Assembly (NCBI GenBank): GCA_004794785.1
Contig: SJOL01009403.1
Coordinates: forward strand, 950,712 to 1,014,711
Direction: 5' to 3'
Length of the DNA stretch: 64,000 nucleotides
Origin: Opisthorchis felineus
Taxonomy: Eukaryota; Platyhelminthes; Trematoda; Opisthorchiida; Opisthorchiidae
The notes under the pieces are model-generated. The model saw nothing but the letters and a program-made list of their open reading frames with translations. It made no database searches and was not told the origin of the DNA. Below are positions 61,113 through 64,000 of the stretch, in pieces; the first letter of the stretch is position 1; each line of letters opens with the position of its first letter. Both the position numbers and the translations under genes were made by a program.

Positions 61113-62317
61113 TCATTCAATCTCCAAGCAATCTTCGTCGTCCACATTACTGTGCGTTTCCAGTAGCTTTCTAGCCAGATCACCTCGATACTCTGCAGCT
61201 ACTGAAACTTGTCGAAGTTGATGAACGGAGCTGCTCTCTTTCGGCAAGCGTAGTGCTGGCGGAAAGCGAAGTGCTAAGCGGGCCCGTACGATGGCGTCAT
61301 CAGAGTCAGGTTGTGTACCCCAGAAAGAACGACAATCCTTAAATGAGGCTCTCCATCGGTAACTGATAGCCATATGGTCCATTTGAGTCCACGACTGTCT
61401 TGTGGTAGGTGGCCTCCAAGTAACTCGGTGTGAGTGTTTGTGTTGGGAGTTCGTACTGGCCAGGAACAGACGATGATCTGCACACAACTGAAGAAGCCGC
61501 TCCCCATTATCCGTACGCTCAGCATGGATTCCAAATATACCACCTAACTGTGCTTCTTCCGGACTTAGTCGTCCAACTTCGGCATTCGTATCACCCGCCA
61601 GGATTACTATATCCGTCCTTCTTGCCGACCGAAGCAGTCGTGGCAGATCTTGCTAAAACGCGCCATTCTCAGTTTCAGAACTGCAGTCTGTTTGGGCGTA
61701 TGCTGATACGACAAACAAACACCGTTTACCGCATCGACCTGCGTTAATCTTAATTGGGCCAAACAACCGCACAGCGCAATGACTGTTTACTGGGATCCAG
61801 TCCAGTAAGGCGCTTTCAGCCTTGGGGCTGAGTGCAACTCCCACACCGTAGATATCACGAGCCATTGCGTCAAAATCGCCAGATACCCGAAGAGTGAAAT
61901 GTGGAAAGTCTGAACTCGTCCTAAGCGGCTTGAGGAGCACGACCGAAGTGGGGTCTTGTATGCGTGTTTCGGAGACAAAACATGCATCGACAGACAGGGG
62001 AGCAAGTTTTCAGCAAGAGATGCCTGTTGCCCAATTTGATATAAAGTACGGACATTAAAGGTTGCAACGTGGATCAGATCTTTTGAGGTTGGTAGGTGAT
62101 TATTTTGCTTTATTCTTCTGGGCGAAGGTTTAGACACGGAATAGTGGCTAGGGGGGTTGGCAGATGGTTTGATTGCACTGCATTGTACGATGAGGGAGGA
62201 GGGAGTGTGGAAGAAGGCCAGTGAGCGAAGGGCTGCAAGGGCGAATGGTACTTCCCGGTTGCCCAAGCCGAAGAAGGGGTTTTGGTTGAGGCACCCCACC
62301 TTGAGCCTTTGACTCAA
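61113..62317 (-). pseudogene. LINE-B endonuclease domain
   Basis: TFNVRTLYQIGQQASLAENL near 62065-62005, then a frameshift into VSGDFDAMARDIYGVGVALSPKAESALLDWIP (61890-61795) and CGKRCLFVVSAYA. After a stop, ILAGDTNAEVGRL (61610-61570; the catalytic GD.NA is intact here, unlike in the plus-strand copy) and CADHRLFLASTNSQHK, HRVTWRPP (61490-61400) with SDDAIVRARLALR. It ends at a TAA at 61113. Confidence 0.82.
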
Positions 62318-62812
62318 TAGTCTGACCCACTTGGCTGCAGGGGGCCGGCCCGGCCGGAGAGCACAGGGAATAAGGCATTACTGCCTTACCCCTAGTGTAA
62401 CTGCGCAAATCAGGTGCATTTTGGGCAGTGCCGGGTTCTTTGGTTTTAAAGGCGTTTCGACCGTATTGAATCATATGCCGGCGGCCACGGTCAACCGTTG
62501 GGCGATCGCAGTATGCGGTTTCTAGGGCCGACCTTCTTCAACCCATCCTTCCTCCAGGGAAGCAGCATCGCTGCTCCCATGTATATGGACATGCTGGTCG
62601 CCTGGGGGAAACAGCTCACTTCTATCGCAGAGGAAAGTGCGACCTTACCTCCAGACCGCCTCGTAGTACGAGGACTCGCTCTTCTTCATCGGACTGCTCC
62701 CTGTTGACCTTCCTGGCATGGTTAAACCTTTAGGAACCGAGTTCCAGCCACTATAGCCCGCAGGATCATTGCAGCGCAGAAGCTCGACCACCACGAAAAG
62801 GTAACAGCTTTA

Positions 62813-63290
62813 GGTTGGGCTTCAATGCAGACATCCGTCCGGTTTTGATTTGCGCCTGTGAAATACGGTCTCTACTAACAGGAGATATCTGGAAGTTTTT
62901 GTCCACTGGTGTCCCCGACGCATAGTGAAATTCCGGTGACTAGAGATGTCTAATAATGAGATCCTAAAACGTTGTCATCGCCTACCACACCTATCTCATC
63001 TTCATTGACGGCGTCTGCAATGGTTTGGACATATGTTGCACAGGATCGATGTCAGAATTGCCAAACAGACATTGACCTCTTCTTTATATCAAGGATGGTG
63101 TTATCGCTCCGGAAGACAACGGAAGACCTGGTTAAGAATGGTCAAGACCGACACGGAGCAGCTCGGCTTCCCTGTGGTCTGCGGAATCCGTCATTGGAGT
63201 GGACAGTGGATTGCGGTCTTTGCAGGTCTGACAACCGATCACTGGCGTATATCCGAGACACTTCTGCAGCGAACTAATCCTGTCTCAGGA
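62813..63290 (+). mobile_element. LINE-C-like C-terminus
   Basis: Plus-strand fragment directly next to the 5' end of the minus-strand LINE-B. NADIRPVLICACEIRSLL near 62830-62880 and RRIVKFR near 62916 are followed, across stops and one frameshift, by RRLQWFGHMLHRI (63005-63045) and RKTWLRMVKTDTEQLGFPVV, RHWSGQWIAVFAGLTTD (63117-63240), a typical LINE C-terminal tail. Assignment to LINE-C is by resemblance only; no overlapping segment in the window proves it. Confidence 0.6.
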
Positions 63291-63727
63291 GATAATCGTC
63301 CGAAAGAAAAAAAAAGAGCTTTGTTTCACCGACGAGTGTTCAATAAATATCTCAGAGCTTTAAGGGCTCTATGTACTTATTCAAAGAGCAACATTAGGGG
63401 TTGTTGACAGGTTTCGTTAGCACTATGCAGGTCAAGTGTAGCTTGCCTAGAGCGCCTTAACTTTCCCCTCTCTGACCTTTGCATTGGCGATATAATGGAA
63501 AGAGCACATAGACTTGAAATTCTGGATAGCGTACCAACTGACACCCTCCTTAGTCCTTCACTTTCCAACATGTATATAAAGTTGGGCCTTTTAAAGAGAA
63601 GAGAGTGCGCTAACGGAATGCATCTTACTGTTTCGAAGTATCAGATCATGCTATATTACTGGATCGGGAATACCCGGACTCCCTACATAGCCGGCAGTTT
63701 ACTTCAGACTGTCGACACGTCAGCTTG
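63291..63727. other. No recognisable gene
   Basis: Between the LINE C-terminus and the LINE-A tail. Two overlapping frames (63033-63407, +, and 63495-63857, +) are extensions of LINE sequence or chance. Confidence 0.4.
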
Positions 63728-64000
63728 CTTCATCATCATCATCATCGACAGCATGACATCAGTGTTCAATACCGATGCTTCGCTGCCGTACAACCATGAT
63801 TTATTTGAAACCATTATTGTGAAGGAAAGAATAAAGGTGGACGGGGAAGGGACTTAGCGCTAGCTTACTACAATCATTCCGAGGTGCCTACGCCTCCAGA
63901 CACTCATTCAGGCAATCTGGATAGAAACTGACAACAAGATCGCCACTGACATCGGTTGGCAGCCATATCTTGCAGCGTCTCCAACCAGGCGCAGTGAGGA
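63728..64000 (-). mobile_element. LINE-A 3' end, runs off window
   Basis: The reverse complement of 23226-23480, with about ten mismatches over 250 bp by eye. It includes the (ATG)n tail at 63731-63748, the 3' UTR and the codons up to CRQWR-type and SC..FLS..PE. The body would lie beyond 64000. This is the youngest-looking pair of copies in the window. Confidence 0.88.

Larger units (their letters stand above)
59110..62812 (-). mobile_element. LINE-B (RTE-like), near full length
   Basis: Minus-strand counterpart of 30109-34046, about 3.7 kb. It starts with the same 5' UTR (CTGTTACCTTTTCG.GGTGGTCG and CCATGCCAGGAAGG), then the endonuclease and RT, and ends near 59110 shortly after the W..PGWGP-type C-terminus, lacking the 3' UTR and (ATG)n tail, so its 3' end is lost. 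Stops and frameshifts are fewer than in the plus-strand copy, but present in every domain. Confidence 0.85.

Overview
The window looks like repeat-rich genomic DNA of a parasitic flatworm (Platyhelminthes). Three things point there: several families of RTE-like LINEs, a Ty3/gypsy element of the CsRn1 kind described from trematodes, and a protein-coding gene with several 32-53 nt introns. A diphyllobothriidean tapeworm is my best guess, but that is inference. There are no bacterial operons, rRNA genes, intact tRNA genes or CRISPR arrays. Most of the longer open frames are transposon remains or chance.

Host gene. The minus strand between about 27.65 and 20.65 kb carries part of a homolog of SANBR (KIAA1841, a BTB-domain protein). 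I reconstructed it by eye as exons at 27648-27524, 27481-27228, 27174-27080, 27044-26979, 26946-26860, 24688-24559 and 20904-20654. Reading phase is kept across every junction among the first five. Introns there are 42, 53, 35 and 32 nt. One or more exons between 26.86 and 24.69 kb are not placed, and both ends of the gene are missing. A 3.65-kb intron holds an antisense LINE and the only assembly gap (22521-23225).

Mobile elements. LINE-A, LINE-B and LINE-C are my labels for three APE-endonuclease/RT (RTE-like) families; LINE-D is CR1/Jockey-like. LINE-A copies: 10678-11310(-), 20043-20085(-), 21805-23480(+), 38400-39190(+), 40450-41475(+), 55590-55930(+), 63728-64000(-). LINE-B: a full-length copy with target-site duplication at 30109-34046(+), a nearly complete copy at 59110-62812(-), and a fragment at 55931-56900(+). 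LINE-C: 13960-16450(+), 57560-59045(+), 62813-63290(+). LINE-D: an inverted pair at 51890-53410(+) and 54165-55580(-). A tRNA-derived SINE occurs four times; two copies sit inside LINEs, each flanked by a target-site duplication. All coding parts carry stops or frameshifts.

From 46.7 to 51.9 kb lies a degraded CsRn1-like gypsy element on the minus strand, with tRNA-Trp-type primer site, gag, protease, RT, RNase H, integrase and polypurine tract. Its 3' LTR meets a second LTR in opposite orientation, forming a roughly 250-bp-arm palindrome.

Regions 1-10 kb, 16.5-20 kb, 27.7-30.1 kb, 34-38.4 kb and 41.5-46.7 kb show nothing I can name beyond short repeats. I did not find evidence of a new defence or biosynthetic system; the most informative items are the SANBR-like gene with its tiny introns, the LTR palindrome and the nested SINE insertions.
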